Shown: piece after piece, positions 1-8,928 of the stretch | Layout: every line of letters starts with the position of its first letter | Numbering within the stretch: the stretch's first letter is position 1 | Made by a program: the position numbers and the translations under genes | Assembly: GCA_040880405.1 (NCBI GenBank) | Contig: JBBDIM010000109.1 | Location: 52,522-116,521 of the forward strand | Direction: 5' to 3' | DNA length: 64,000 bases | Origin: JBBDIM01 sp040880405 | Lineage (GTDB): Bacteria; Planctomycetota; Planctomycetia; Pirellulales; Pirellulaceae | Notes under the pieces: model-generated | Database searches by the model: none | What the model was told of the DNA's origin: nothing | The model's input: only the letters and a program-made list of their open reading frames with translations

Positions 1-432
1 CTCGACGTTGATCTTCTCCAGTTCCGGCAGGCTCGCGGTGATCGACTGGGCGGTGACCCGGTCTGAGAGCATCGCGATCAGCAAGTGACCGGAGCGGACC
101 AGCGGTTCGCCATGATCGACCGAGGCGATCAGCCAGGCGTCACGCGCCAAATCGACCACGCTTTGGCTCAGGGCAGGGGGCCGGGCGTTGCCGGTTTTCA
201 GCTTGTCCATACTTCGGGTCAATGCCCCGAGGAACTTCGAGGCGTCGATCTCGAAGTACCGCAGCAAGGCCTCCAGGTCGGTGTTGGAGGTCTCCAGTAG
301 TTTGGTGATCCAGTGCTCGATCTCAACGTTGTAGTTGGTTCGAGAAAGACACAGTCCCGCGGCCCCTTCTAGGGTGCGGCGGCAAGTCGGGTTCAACTTG
401 CCAATTAACGATTTTAGATTGACGGCAGCCAT
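1..432 (-). CDS. tssH: TssH/ClpV, T6SS AAA+ ATPase, N-terminal part (cut by window edge)
   Basis: An open frame runs from an ATG at 432 to the left edge without a stop (144 codons visible). It begins MAAVNLKSLIGKLNPTCRRT, followed by LEGAAGLCLSRTNYNVEIEH, which is the typical start of the Clp-N double-helix domain of ClpV. ClpV is the hexameric cytoplasmic ATPase that extracts and recycles the contracted TssB/TssC sheath; its N-domain binds a helix of TssC. Only this N-domain is in the window, so the Walker motifs cannot be checked. It lies 83 bases downstream of tssG on the same strand and probably belongs to the same operon. The assignment rests on the N-domain sequence and the gene order. 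Confidence 0.88.
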   Translation of the reverse strand, partial: MAAVNLKSLIGKLNPTCRRTLEGAAGLCLSRTNYNVEIEHWITKLLETSNTDLEALLRYFEIDASKFLGALTRSMDKLKTGNARPPALSQSVVDLARDAWLIASVDHGEPLVRSGHLLIAMLSDRVTAQSITASLPELEKINVE

Positions 433-515
433 GATTCGTCTAAGCCCTTTGATAAACTACTGAATTCCCCAACGTCTATTTAGTAAATTCGCGTGCGCCA
501 CGGCGGCGGCCGGGA

Positions 516-1700
516 TCACGCTTGTTCATATTCCACGCTCATCGCCGCGGCCCGGTCTGTGCCTGGCGGGATCGGATAGCCTTGGTGCTGGAGCACGGCG
601 TCGTCTGGATCATGATCCAGATCGCCCACTCGCAGCCACATGTTATACCCCAACATGGCCGGCTGGTCCTCTCTGCCGAGAATGCAGGGGGGCACTTCCG
701 ATTTTTTTAACACAACTCGGATATCAAAATCCAGCGAAGTTCCAATATATCGCCGAGTTAATTGTGCCAGGGGTACCAATTGGTCTCCAGATGGCATGAG
801 TCGTAGATATTGCTTGTAGTCGACCGGCCCGATTTCGAGCCGAAAGCGGGATTCGATGTTCCAGACCCGATGCCCTAGCACGACTTCCTCGCCCAGTAGG
901 TTATTGGCCGCGAACCCGCCGCTCCGGTCCGGCAACCGCGATTGCTCCGGTGGGTCGAGGTACAGCCAATGCCCGGCAAACTGCCGCACGCGGACCGGAA
1001 ACGAGAAGTACGCCTCCAGGATCTGCTGTAAGCCCAAGGCCGAACGAGGCTGATGCGCGAAATGCCCCGCGAAGTAGATTAGCGTGTCGTCGTCGATCTC
1101 TAACCGGTTTTCCAGGCCGCCGGTCCCCAGCCCGATCATGCTGACCAGCGACTGGGTGAAGTCGTCCCGTTTGGGGTTCTTGCCTCGATCGGCTCTGGCT
1201 CGTTCCAGGGCGATCGGAAACCGGTATTTCTCCCACGCTCGGTAGAACATGGAGATGATGCGGTGATGGAACAGATCAAGAAAGTCACGCAGGGCGTAAT
1301 CTTTCCGCCGGACGCGATCCAAAATGGTTTGCGTGTAATGCAGCGGCATCACGCCGTTGGGCCCGAACAGGCCCATGAACGCGACAATCATCGCGAACCG
1401 CGCGTCCCGCGGTCCCGTCTGTTTACCCTGTCCGGTCTGTTTACCCGGTTCGCGCTTCCGATCAACGATCGAATAAACCTCGCCGGCCGGGAAGTTGCGC
1501 GAGCAAAGGACGCGCAAACGAACCGCCTCGCGGTCGGCCGGGCCATCGTAACCGGCGGGCCGAGCTTCCGCTTGGCTTTCCGCCTCTTGGCGCGCGATCT
1601 TCTCTAGCAGACGCATTGCCTGAAAGAAGTCGAACCGGTGCGATTTTTCCAGCAGACGCCGCTTTACAGAAGCACCTGCTCTCCTGCGCGGGGTGGCCAC
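516..1700 (-). CDS. tssG: TssG, T6SS baseplate subunit
   Basis: A 394-residue protein of the TssG (VasB/ImpH, DUF1305) family. The N-terminus contains HRFDFFQAMRLLEKIARQEA, the usual TssG opening. Later come FMGLFGPNGVMPLHYTQTIL and DFLDLFHHRIISMFYRAWEK, hallmark stretches of the family. TssG forms the baseplate wedge with TssE, TssF and TssK in the cytoplasm beneath the membrane complex. The start at 1700 overlaps the end of tssF by 37 bases, which points to translational coupling; a slightly later start is possible because the first residues are basic and variable. The length is normal for the family. Confidence 0.93.
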   Translation of the reverse strand: MATPRRRAGASVKRRLLEKSHRFDFFQAMRLLEKIARQEAESQAEARPAGYDGPADREAVRLRVLCSRNFPAGEVYSIVDRKREPGKQTGQGKQTGPRDARFAMIVAFMGLFGPNGVMPLHYTQTILDRVRRKDYALRDFLDLFHHRIISMFYRAWEKYRFPIALERARADRGKNPKRDDFTQSLVSMIGLGTGGLENRLEIDDDTLIYFAGHFAHQPRSALGLQQILEAYFSFPVRVRQFAGHWLYLDPPEQSRLPDRSGGFAANNLLGEEVVLGHRVWNIESRFRLEIGPVDYKQYLRLMPSGDQLVPLAQLTRRYIGTSLDFDIRVVLKKSEVPPCILGREDQPAMLGYNMWLRVGDLDHDPDDAVLQHQGYPIPPGTDRAAAMSVEYEQA

Positions 1701-3496
1701 CGATAAAACTCTCCCTCACCTTTGATATGCACGACCGTTTGCGTAAACGAATTGATAGTGCAGTAAAGCGCGAAAAAATGTTCCAGAATGCTGGCGAGCA
1801 GAAACAGTCCGCCGCCTGAATAGTTTGTCTTGTCGAACTCCAAGTGGATCCGAGTGCCGCGGCAAATAATCGTGCCGTGGCTGGTTTTGACCCGCGCCGT
1901 ACAGGGTTCGCCCTTGACGGAAACGATGCCATCAATAAACGATTTGGTCACACCCGATTGCAGGTAGTCGTACAGCCCCAAGATCTCACGCAAAGCGTGG
2001 GCTCCATCGGTCTCGTCCGCCAGCGATAGATGATTCAGCGACAAGTGCGAGATCAACCGCCAGCGAATCCCCTGACCCAGTTCCGCCCTGCGAGTGACCG
2101 TTGGCGGGATGAGGCAGCGGATCTTTGAGATCGGGGCGATCCCGTGCAAAAACATCTTTGGCTGGTCGCCGCCGAACGGCAACCGGCTCGGCAAATCCCG
2201 ATTCAAGCAAGTCAGCCCGCAGTGCAGGCTCATTTCCTCGTCGATACTCGGATCGAAATCGAGATCGACCGGAGTCAAAAACATTTCGGTGCCGTGGTCG
2301 TTGTTTTCCGGCCCACTGGGTGGAATCCGCCGCGAGGCGTGCCAGTAGGTTCGGGCCTCTCGATTGCCGGACCCGTGCTTAAACGAATAGAAGGGGTGAT
2401 ACGGCATCTCCAGATTGTCGCGCGAGACGGCGGTCACGTCGTCGATCGAATAGATCTCGTGGGCCAGAGGCCGCCGGGAATCGGGGATCACGTGGTACTC
2501 GGTCCGCTCGTGCGTGAGCCGAATCGGTTCCGCTTCCTGGCGATACAGGTTAATCACCGGGGTGCAGCCGAGCAGGAGGTTTTCCTTATCGAGCCGTCGC
2601 TCCAGGTCGGACGAATCGCGATCTAAAAAGATGTAGATCTCGGCGTGTGGTCCATCGATTTTGGAAAGGGCGTCTCCCAGTTCCAAATCGAAGAATAGAA
2701 ACTTATCCGGAAACGTGAAGAACTCCGCCAGCAAGCGGTAACCGAGGAACGAGCGGCTGGGATACTCCCACATCCCCTCGTCGCGCGTAAAGCCAACGGG
2801 GCGAATGCAATTTTTCGGCAGTTTGACGTAGTCCGTTCGCTTGGGGCCGGTCGCGAGGGCCACCCCGATGGTCGAGGTCAGCAGCAGTTCGTACAAATCG
2901 TACTTATACGGGGCCTGTTCCTGGATGAAGAACCGCAGCCGCTTGGCTTGCATCTGGTTGAAGTTGGAGGTTTCGAGAAACGTATCGAGCTGGATCCGCA
3001 GCATCGACGTGGCATCGGCGTTATAGGGCGTTTGCGGGGCCTGAAACGGATGGCTGCTCAGCGAGAGGTCGTTGATCTGAAAGGGCCACGCGGTAACGGG
3101 GTAAGCGGTTCGAAAACGGCACGGCTCGCCGTCGATCGATTCGGTTTCCAGAGTGGTATGACGCTTGATCTCAAACCCGCCCACCAGGTCGATCTGCGAC
3201 TTTTCCAACTGAAACTGGGTGACGGTCATCGAGGGGACCGGACGCAGGAAGTGCGGGTAGAGCACATCCAGCATCGAGGCCGCGATCTCCGGGAAATCGT
3301 CCTCCAGCTTGAACCGAGTTCGAGCACTCAGGTAGGCAAAGGCTTCGACGATCCGCCCGACGTGCGGGTCTTTGATGTCGTCACCACCCAGGCCGAGCCG
3401 ACCGGCGATTTTCGGATTGGCCCGCGCGAACGCCTTGCCCATGTCGAGCATGTACGAGCGTTCGCGTTTGTAGTATTCGAGTAGTTCGTCGCTCAT
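1664..3496 (-). CDS. tssF: TssF, T6SS baseplate subunit
   Basis: A 610-residue TssF (VasA/ImpG, DUF879) protein. It starts MSDELLEYYKRERSYMLDMG, and continues with GRIVEAFAYLSARTRFKLED and DVLYPHFLRPVPSMTVTQFQ, both diagnostic of TssF. TssF forms the core of the baseplate wedge together with TssG. The ATG at 3496 overlaps the tssE stop by four bases (ATGA type), and tssG starts inside its 3' end, so tssE, tssF and tssG are very probably co-translated. Length and order match known T6SS clusters, and no defect is visible. Confidence 0.95.
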   Translation of the reverse strand: MSDELLEYYKRERSYMLDMGKAFARANPKIAGRLGLGGDDIKDPHVGRIVEAFAYLSARTRFKLEDDFPEIAASMLDVLYPHFLRPVPSMTVTQFQLEKSQIDLVGGFEIKRHTTLETESIDGEPCRFRTAYPVTAWPFQINDLSLSSHPFQAPQTPYNADATSMLRIQLDTFLETSNFNQMQAKRLRFFIQEQAPYKYDLYELLLTSTIGVALATGPKRTDYVKLPKNCIRPVGFTRDEGMWEYPSRSFLGYRLLAEFFTFPDKFLFFDLELGDALSKIDGPHAEIYIFLDRDSSDLERRLDKENLLLGCTPVINLYRQEAEPIRLTHERTEYHVIPDSRRPLAHEIYSIDDVTAVSRDNLEMPYHPFYSFKHGSGNREARTYWHASRRIPPSGPENNDHGTEMFLTPVDLDFDPSIDEEMSLHCGLTCLNRDLPSRLPFGGDQPKMFLHGIAPISKIRCLIPPTVTRRAELGQGIRWRLISHLSLNHLSLADETDGAHALREILGLYDYLQSGVTKSFIDGIVSVKGEPCTARVKTSHGTIICRGTRIHLEFDKTNYSGGGLFLLASILEHFFALYCTINSFTQTVVHIKGEGEFYRWPPRAGEQVLL

Positions 3497-3987
3497 CGAT
3501 CCTTCCGGCGAACTCGAAACCGTTGATCCGACGGTTCCAAACTAGAGTCAAACACAATCGGCTCCGGCACCGGCGTGGCATGCAGCTCGGCGCGGATAAT
3601 GAAGTGCAGCGTCCGGTCGTCCCGGTCTTTGTTCTGAACCATCTCCACGGCGACCGTCACGAAGCGTGGCTCGAAGGTCCGGATGGCGGTTTCAATCGCG
3701 GCCCGCAAGGTGTTGCGGTCCATGTCGGAGCTCATGTCGATCGACGAAAAGTCCGGAATCCCGTAGTTGGCCAGCGAGGCGTTCAGCTCGGTCCACTCGA
3801 CCGGCCAACTCCGGCATCGCCAGCGCGTGTTGAGCAGGTTCTCCAGGTCCCGCATCACCGACTCGCGAATTTCCCGCATCGTTTGGGTTTGCGAGGCGGC
3901 GGAGTCGTGCGAATTGGTGGGGTCCTCGTCGATCAACCGATCGAACACCGAGGGCATCAGCGGTTCACCATCGGAACTTTTAGCCAT
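3493..3987 (-). CDS. tssE: TssE, gp25-like T6SS baseplate subunit
   Basis: A 164-residue protein with the gp25-like family core. The segment RESVMRDLENLLNTRWRCRS is the classic TssE motif, followed by YGIPDFSS and by RTFEPRFVTVAVEM. TssE initiates sheath assembly at the baseplate. The ATG at 3987 lies six bases downstream of a stop codon in a duplicated copy of the tagJ-tssE junction (3961-4069). That arrangement supports this start over the internal Met at codon 11. The last four bases overlap tssF. Confidence 0.92.
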   Translation of the reverse strand: MAKSSDGEPLMPSVFDRLIDEDPTNSHDSAASQTQTMREIRESVMRDLENLLNTRWRCRSWPVEWTELNASLANYGIPDFSSIDMSSDMDRNTLRAAIETAIRTFEPRFVTVAVEMVQNKDRDDRTLHFIIRAELHATPVPEPIVFDSSLEPSDQRFRVRRKDR

Positions 3988-4069
3988 GCTCTGTTACCTC
4001 GTAGCCACGCTCGCGCAGAGCGTGGGGGCGTCGGGTTCGCTATCGGGACGTTTAGCCATGCTCTGTTAC
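3961..4069 (-). repeat. Duplicated tssE start region flanking a hairpin insert
   Basis: Bases 3961-3997 and 4033-4069 are two direct copies of about 37 bases with a few mismatches; the last 19 bases are identical. Each copy contains, on the minus strand, TAACAGAGCATGGCTAAA: a stop codon, six bases, then the tssE ATG. The hairpin at 4000-4028 lies between them. The outer copy opens a 21-codon micro-frame (4059 down to 3994) that starts MAK like TssE and ends at the copied TAA just before the true tssE ATG. It looks like a duplication associated with the hairpin insertion that kept stop-start coupling. Confidence 0.8.
4000..4028. repeat. Family D palindrome (short form) between tagJ and tssE
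   Basis: An imperfect inverted repeat: CCACGCTC, a short loop, GAGCGTGG. The same GTAGCCACG unit recurs at 24990-25204 and 31451-31553, where it forms the outer end of a longer element of about 102 bases. Here only one end is present. Confidence 0.75.
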
Positions 4070-4863
4070 TCCGGCGAGGCGAACTCGACCTTGGTCATTT
4101 CTAGGATCGACTTCTCGTCTTCACCCAACCAGAACATCCGCTGGCCGAGTCCCACCCCGAGGCTCCCCTCTTCCTCCGGCCAGCGGGTCTCGCGACCCAG
4201 CCGCAGGTTGACATCCTCTTGATCGGCGGTGCCGACATACAGGGCCGGAATGAAGACCTCCCCATCCTGCCCCGCCGCTTCCATGGTGGCCCTCCGCCAA
4301 ATCAAATCGCAAGGCTCTTCCACGGCGTGGAACTGGACGGAAACCACGCTGTCCATCGGCACCCAAAAATACTTGCCGTTGCTGGTGATCACTTCAAAGA
4401 AGAACGAGCTCCGGTCGTCCTGATCGCGGAAGTCCTCAAACGGCACGCCGTCGCAGGTGCCGCTCAAAGTGGGCCGGGCCTCTTCGATTTGCTCCGCCAA
4501 TTCGGCCGCCGCCTGTTGGTCGTTTTCACGCAGGGCGAGGCAGAGCTTCAGGTTGAGTTCGATCAGCGGGCTCGGGTCTTGCAGCAGTTCCGGCGAGCGT
4601 CCTTCCAGCCAACACTCGCGGCGAGTCACCTCACCCCGGATCATCTGGCGATACATCGATAGCCGCATGAGCGCGTCGGGAGACTGCATTTGCGCGGTCT
4701 CCAGGTGGTTGTCGGCCCGTTGGAAATCGCCGGTCAGGCATAAAATTTGACTCAGTGCGACGCGTTTGTCCCAGGCCATCGGACTCGCCTTGACCTCAGC
4801 TAGAGCGAGATCCAAGGCGTCCTTGAGTTGCCCCGATTTTAAACAATATTCAATCGTCATCAC
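4066..4863 (-). CDS. tagJ: TagJ/ImpE-like T6SS accessory protein
   Basis: A 265-residue protein. The first half has tetratricopeptide-like helices (MMTIEYCLKSGQLKDALDLA, then a second helical hairpin). The second half contains FWVPMDSVVSVQF, EVFIPALYVGTADQEDVNLR and GLGQRMFWLGEDEKS, characteristic of the ImpE/SciE/TagJ family. TagJ proteins bind the sheath subunit TssB and modulate ClpV-dependent sheath turnover. It lies between the second tssC gene (47 bases away) and tssE. Its TAA stop is embedded in the duplicated junction described at 3961-4069. Confidence 0.9.
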   Translation of the reverse strand: MMTIEYCLKSGQLKDALDLALAEVKASPMAWDKRVALSQILCLTGDFQRADNHLETAQMQSPDALMRLSMYRQMIRGEVTRRECWLEGRSPELLQDPSPLIELNLKLCLALRENDQQAAAELAEQIEEARPTLSGTCDGVPFEDFRDQDDRSSFFFEVITSNGKYFWVPMDSVVSVQFHAVEEPCDLIWRRATMEAAGQDGEVFIPALYVGTADQEDVNLRLGRETRWPEEEGSLGVGLGQRMFWLGEDEKSILEMTKVEFASPE

Positions 4864-4910
4864 TAACTTCCCCCCCAGGTTTATGAAGCGATCATTTCCG
4901 CCGAAAAGGA

Positions 4911-6554
4911 TTAACCTTTGCCTTGCGGTTCAATCGTGGTTTTCATGCGAATTGAGGCCACTAAATCATCCAGTTGATAATGAGGCCAAAGTTTAAAGGT
5001 CACCATGTAACGACCCGGCTGGGCCGGATCTTCCCGCAGCAGCACCTCGGCGCTCCGCAAAGGCCGGCTCGCTTTGGTCTCGGCCCTTGCCTTGTCGTCC
5101 GGCGTGACATATTCGTAGATCCAGTTATGCAGGTACATTTGCAGGTCCGACATTTCCTGGAACGTACCAACTTTATCGCGCGCGAGCACCTTCAAGTAGT
5201 GGGCGAACTGCGCCGAGCACAAAATATACTGCAGCATCGATGAAATTTTGGCGTTCTGGGTCGCGGCCGAATCTTGATACTGCTTCGGCTTCTGAACCGT
5301 CTGGCTCGAATAGAACGCGGAGAACTCGGTATCGTGACAATGCACCAGTGGGAGAAAGCCAAGATTCGAGAGCTCCGATTCCTGCCGGTCCGTGATCATC
5401 GTATCGGTCGAAGTTTTCGGAATCACACCACTCTTATCGGTGCCAAAGCTGTGGACCGGCAAACCGGTCACCAGGCCGCCACCAATCACATTTCGTTGCA
5501 CGCCCCGGATCTGCGCCAGCCACCCGCACTGAGCAAACGCCCTGATCATCACCTCGCCAAACGCGAAGGCGGCGTTTCCCCAGAGGTAACCGGAGCGATC
5601 GCGACCGGTGACCTCTTCCCGAAAACAAAACCCATCCGCTCGCGTGTCGTTCGTCTCGTACGGCAATCGCATCAGTACCCGCGGCAGGGCCAAGCCGACG
5701 AAGCGGGCGTCCTCTGTTTGCCGGAACGCGTTCCACTCGGTGAATTCCGCCTGACTGAAACCGCCCCGGATGTTCTCGACACCCTCCAGCCCCGTGAACT
5801 CGTCCAGGCCAAACATCACCGGACTCACCCCGGCAATAAACGGACAAAACGCCGCGGCCGCGATCCCCGAGAGCTTTTTCAACGTGTCGACATCCCGATG
5901 CGGATGGTCCTTGCCGGGCCACGGCTGGATCTCGTAGTTGCCGATCATCGCCCCGAACGGCTTACCGCCAGCGACGCCGAACTCGTTTTCGTAGATCTTC
6001 TTAAACAACTCGCTGGAATCGAATTCGACCGCCCTTTCGAGATCGCGTTCAACTTCCCGCCAACTGACATCCAGAAACCGGATTCGGATCCGCTCGCGGT
6101 CACCCTCCTCCTCGGCGACACGCGTTAAATATTCTAGTCCGCGCCAGGCCGATTCCAATTTTTTAAAGGGGGGGGCGTGGATGATCGCGTTGATTTGATC
6201 GGACAGAAGTTCGTCGATGATCGCCACGTCACGGTTCAAAATCCGGACCAGCGACGGTTGCGAGAATTCGGCCGGATCGACCCCTAACCAGGCGGAGAGG
6301 GCCTGGCCGATCGTCTCAGAGCCCATGAACCGCTCCCAGCGGTGGGCGGTGCGGGATTCATCCGCGGCACCCGGTTGCCCGGTCATCCAGTCGACCAACG
6401 AACCGGAGGAAGTATCGTTGCCCGGCGAACCGGCGTCACTCTCCGGCGATGTCTCGGCCTGGGGTTCCTCCCCTGGGGGCGAGGAGGGATCCTCGGCGGC
6501 GGTCGCCTCCAAAGGGGCCTCAATTTCCGACTGGGACTCGTGGGAAGAGCTCAT
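4911..6554 (-). CDS. Second TssC-family sheath protein (ImpD-like), N-terminally extended
   Basis: A 547-residue TssC-family protein. The ATG at 6554 (MSSSHESQSEIEAPLEATAA) is preferred; an upstream in-frame Met at 6590 adds only 12 atypical residues. Residues 1 to about 75 are an acidic, Pro/Ser-rich extension. The TssC core follows: LNRDVAIIDELLSDQINAII, then LESAWRGLEYL, VEFDSSELFKKIYENEFGV, and near the C-terminus QYILCSAQFAHYLKVLARDK. It is clearly paralogous to the neighbouring TssC (6693-8186), sharing the same motif order. The two are separated by 138 bases. Such tandem TssC-like genes (ImpC/ImpD) occur in several T6SS clusters; a specialised baseplate-proximal or cap role is possible but not shown. 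Confidence 0.88.
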   Translation of the reverse strand: MSSSHESQSEIEAPLEATAAEDPSSPPGEEPQAETSPESDAGSPGNDTSSGSLVDWMTGQPGAADESRTAHRWERFMGSETIGQALSAWLGVDPAEFSQPSLVRILNRDVAIIDELLSDQINAIIHAPPFKKLESAWRGLEYLTRVAEEEGDRERIRIRFLDVSWREVERDLERAVEFDSSELFKKIYENEFGVAGGKPFGAMIGNYEIQPWPGKDHPHRDVDTLKKLSGIAAAAFCPFIAGVSPVMFGLDEFTGLEGVENIRGGFSQAEFTEWNAFRQTEDARFVGLALPRVLMRLPYETNDTRADGFCFREEVTGRDRSGYLWGNAAFAFGEVMIRAFAQCGWLAQIRGVQRNVIGGGLVTGLPVHSFGTDKSGVIPKTSTDTMITDRQESELSNLGFLPLVHCHDTEFSAFYSSQTVQKPKQYQDSAATQNAKISSMLQYILCSAQFAHYLKVLARDKVGTFQEMSDLQMYLHNWIYEYVTPDDKARAETKASRPLRSAEVLLREDPAQPGRYMVTFKLWPHYQLDDLVASIRMKTTIEPQGKG

Positions 6555-6692
6555 GAAGCGACCGAAACCTGGCAAAAAAAAGAGGCACAAGGGAACCGTG
6601 TCCGATGTGCCTGGGAATTTTCGGCATCCATCATTCGAGCTTCGCGAGGCGGAATCACGCCGCGTGCGCGGGCGAAATTCCCCATGGGCGAA

Positions 6693-8186
6693 TTAGCCCG
6701 AGGCTTGAGGAATGCTGGCCACCATGCGGAGCGAGGCGGTCAGTTCTTCCATTTGCAACCAAGGCCGGAGGTACGCCACGGCGTTGTACGATCCTGGTTT
6801 CCCGGGAATCTCAGCGACTTCCACGCGGGCTTCGGCCAAGGGCATCCGGGCCCGCACGAGGGCGGAGGGGTTGGCGTCGGCAACCACGTAATTGTGGATC
6901 CAGTCGTTGAGCCAACGCTGGCAATCTTCCCGTTCCATGAACGACCCAATTTTGTCCCGAGCGATCACCTTCAGGTAATGCGCGAAGCGGGAAGTCGCCA
7001 TGATGTAGGGCAGCCGAGCCGAAATGGCCGCGTTGGAGGTCGCGTCGGCGCTGTGATACTGCTTCGGCCGCTGGGTCGTCTGGCCACCGAAGAAGACCGA
7101 GTAATCGGAATCCTTGTAGTAGCAGAGTGACAGGAAGCCGAGCTTGCTCAGTTCTGCCTCACGACGATCGGTGATCGCCACTTCGGTCGGGCACTTGACG
7201 TCGGTATCACCGTCGTCGCTCTTGAAGATGTGGGTCGGCAGGCCTTCGACCTTACCACCATTCTCCGCACCACGGATGGCGGTACACCAACCGGTTTGCG
7301 CAAACGCGTCGGTCAGCCGAGCGCCCATCACGTAAGCGGTGCTCATCCAGCAGTACTCATCGTGCGGAACGCCGATCGCTTCGCCTTGGGGGCCGGTCGC
7401 GACCTCTTCGTAGTTGAATTCCTCAACCGGCTTGGTTGCAGCGCCGTAAGGCAACCGGGCCAGAGTGCGAGGCATGCACATCGTGACGAAGCGAGAGTCT
7501 TCGCTATCGCGGAAGGAGTTCCACTTGATGTACTCTGCGCTGTCGAACACCTTGGCCAAATCGCGGGGCTTGGACAATTCTTCCCACGAATCGAAGCCAA
7601 AGAACTTCGAGCTGGGGGTGGTCAAGAACGGAGCGAACGCGGAAGCGGCGACGCCCGACATTTTTTCCAGAGCGGCAATGTCGTCCGGGGTGTTCTCCCA
7701 TTCGTAATCGCCGATCAGGGCACCGTAAGGGCTCCCACCGGCCAGGCCGAATTCGCTTTCGTAGATCTTCTTGAAGATCGTGCTTTGGTCGAATTCAACC
7801 GCTTTGTCGAGATCCTTGCTCAGGTCCTTCTTGCTGCAGTTGAGGACCCGCAGTTTGAGCATCTCGCCGGTCTCGGAGTTCATGACCAGGTAGTTGAGAC
7901 CTCGCCAGTGACCTTCCAGAGTCTGGAAATCGGGGTGATGCATCACCGCCGCGAGTTGCTTGGAAACCGCTTCGTCAATCGCCGCGATTCCTTGGTTGAT
8001 CGACCGGATCACGTCCTTGTCGAAGGTGACTGTCCCCTTGAGGGCTTCCGCCACGAGGGTGTTGATCAGCTCTTTCGCGCGGGGCGCGTCGGTCTGTTTG
8101 GTCGCGGTAATGGCGGCGTCCAGGAGGCTGGTGGCCTCGGTGGTCTCGCCCGCCGCGGCGGCTTGTTGTTGTTCGCCTGCACTCAT
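6693..8186 (-). CDS. tssC: TssC, T6SS contractile sheath large subunit
   Basis: A 497-residue canonical TssC (VipB/ImpC). Visible markers are LEGHWRGLNYLVMNSETGEM, VEFDQSTIFKKIYESEFGLA, FGFDSWEELSKPRDLAKVFD, and the C-terminal SRFAHYLKVIARDKIGSFME. TssC and TssB form the contractile sheath around the Hcp tube. Its start lies two bases downstream of the tssB stop, the standard tssB-tssC arrangement. The N-terminal Gln/Ala-rich stretch is low complexity. No key feature is missing. Confidence 0.95.
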   Translation of the reverse strand: MSAGEQQQAAAAGETTEATSLLDAAITATKQTDAPRAKELINTLVAEALKGTVTFDKDVIRSINQGIAAIDEAVSKQLAAVMHHPDFQTLEGHWRGLNYLVMNSETGEMLKLRVLNCSKKDLSKDLDKAVEFDQSTIFKKIYESEFGLAGGSPYGALIGDYEWENTPDDIAALEKMSGVAASAFAPFLTTPSSKFFGFDSWEELSKPRDLAKVFDSAEYIKWNSFRDSEDSRFVTMCMPRTLARLPYGAATKPVEEFNYEEVATGPQGEAIGVPHDEYCWMSTAYVMGARLTDAFAQTGWCTAIRGAENGGKVEGLPTHIFKSDDGDTDVKCPTEVAITDRREAELSKLGFLSLCYYKDSDYSVFFGGQTTQRPKQYHSADATSNAAISARLPYIMATSRFAHYLKVIARDKIGSFMEREDCQRWLNDWIHNYVVADANPSALVRARMPLAEARVEVAEIPGKPGSYNAVAYLRPWLQMEELTASLRMVASIPQASG

Positions 8187-8188
8187 AA

Positions 8189-8728
8189 TTATTCACCCCC
8201 CTTGTCGGATGCACCGTCGGATTCGCTTGACTGACCAATTCCCAATTCGCCGGCCAGACCCTTCAGCTTGCCGTCGTCGCTGATCACCTGCTCGAGCAAG
8301 GTTTCCAGCTCGTCGCTGCGGTCGATCTTGGTCAACAGGTCACGCAGGTTGTCGCGTGTCTCCAGCAACTTCCGGAGCGGCTCGACCTGTTTCGCCACCT
8401 CCGCCGGCGAAAAGTCGTCCATCGAGTTGAACTTCATCTGCACCGCCATCTCCGACCCATCGTCGGCCAGCGTGTTTTCCACCCGCATGTTCAGTTCCGG
8501 ACGGAGTCGCTTCATCACATCGTTGAAGTTATCACGATCAATTTGGATGAATTTCCGATCCTTGAGAGGCTCCAGTTTTTCGGCGGGATTTCCCGAGAAG
8601 TCCCCCATCACCCCCACCACAAACGGCAACTCTTTTTTCTCCATCGCGCCGCCCGTTTCCACATCGTAAGTGATGTGAACGCGAGGCTTCCGCACGCGAT
8701 TGAGTTTCTTTTGGTAGCTCTCAGCCAT
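8189..8728 (-). CDS. tssB: TssB, T6SS contractile sheath small subunit
   Basis: A 179-residue TssB (VipA/ImpB). It starts MAESYQKKLNRVRKPRVHIT, followed by KELPFVVGVMGDFSGNP and LKDRKFIQIDRDNFNDVMKR, all typical. The C-terminus is acidic and Gly-rich. It pairs with the adjacent tssC to build the sheath. A 200-base gap separates it from tssA; a separate promoter may lie there, but no convincing -35/-10 pair is visible. Confidence 0.95.
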   Translation of the reverse strand: MAESYQKKLNRVRKPRVHITYDVETGGAMEKKELPFVVGVMGDFSGNPAEKLEPLKDRKFIQIDRDNFNDVMKRLRPELNMRVENTLADDGSEMAVQMKFNSMDDFSPAEVAKQVEPLRKLLETRDNLRDLLTKIDRSDELETLLEQVISDDGKLKGLAGELGIGQSSESDGASDKGGE

Positions 8729-8928
8729 CGTTAGTCCTCTACTTGTGTCTACAAACCAGGAAGGACCGGGACCGCGACCTTGGATACGCGGTGATCCGTG
8801 TGAAGTTGGACGTGTGAGTTTGCGTAGGTCGCGTAATTAAACCAACGCGAATTTCCAGGGGTCCCACCCCTTATTTCAGCAAATTATGCGGGAAATACAA
8901 TCAACCCCTGCTGTTTTTGCCAAAAAAA

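Noticed and set aside
8729..8928. Search for a sigma-54 promoter ahead of tssB
   Set aside because: GG and GC dinucleotides are present but not at the required spacing; no call made.
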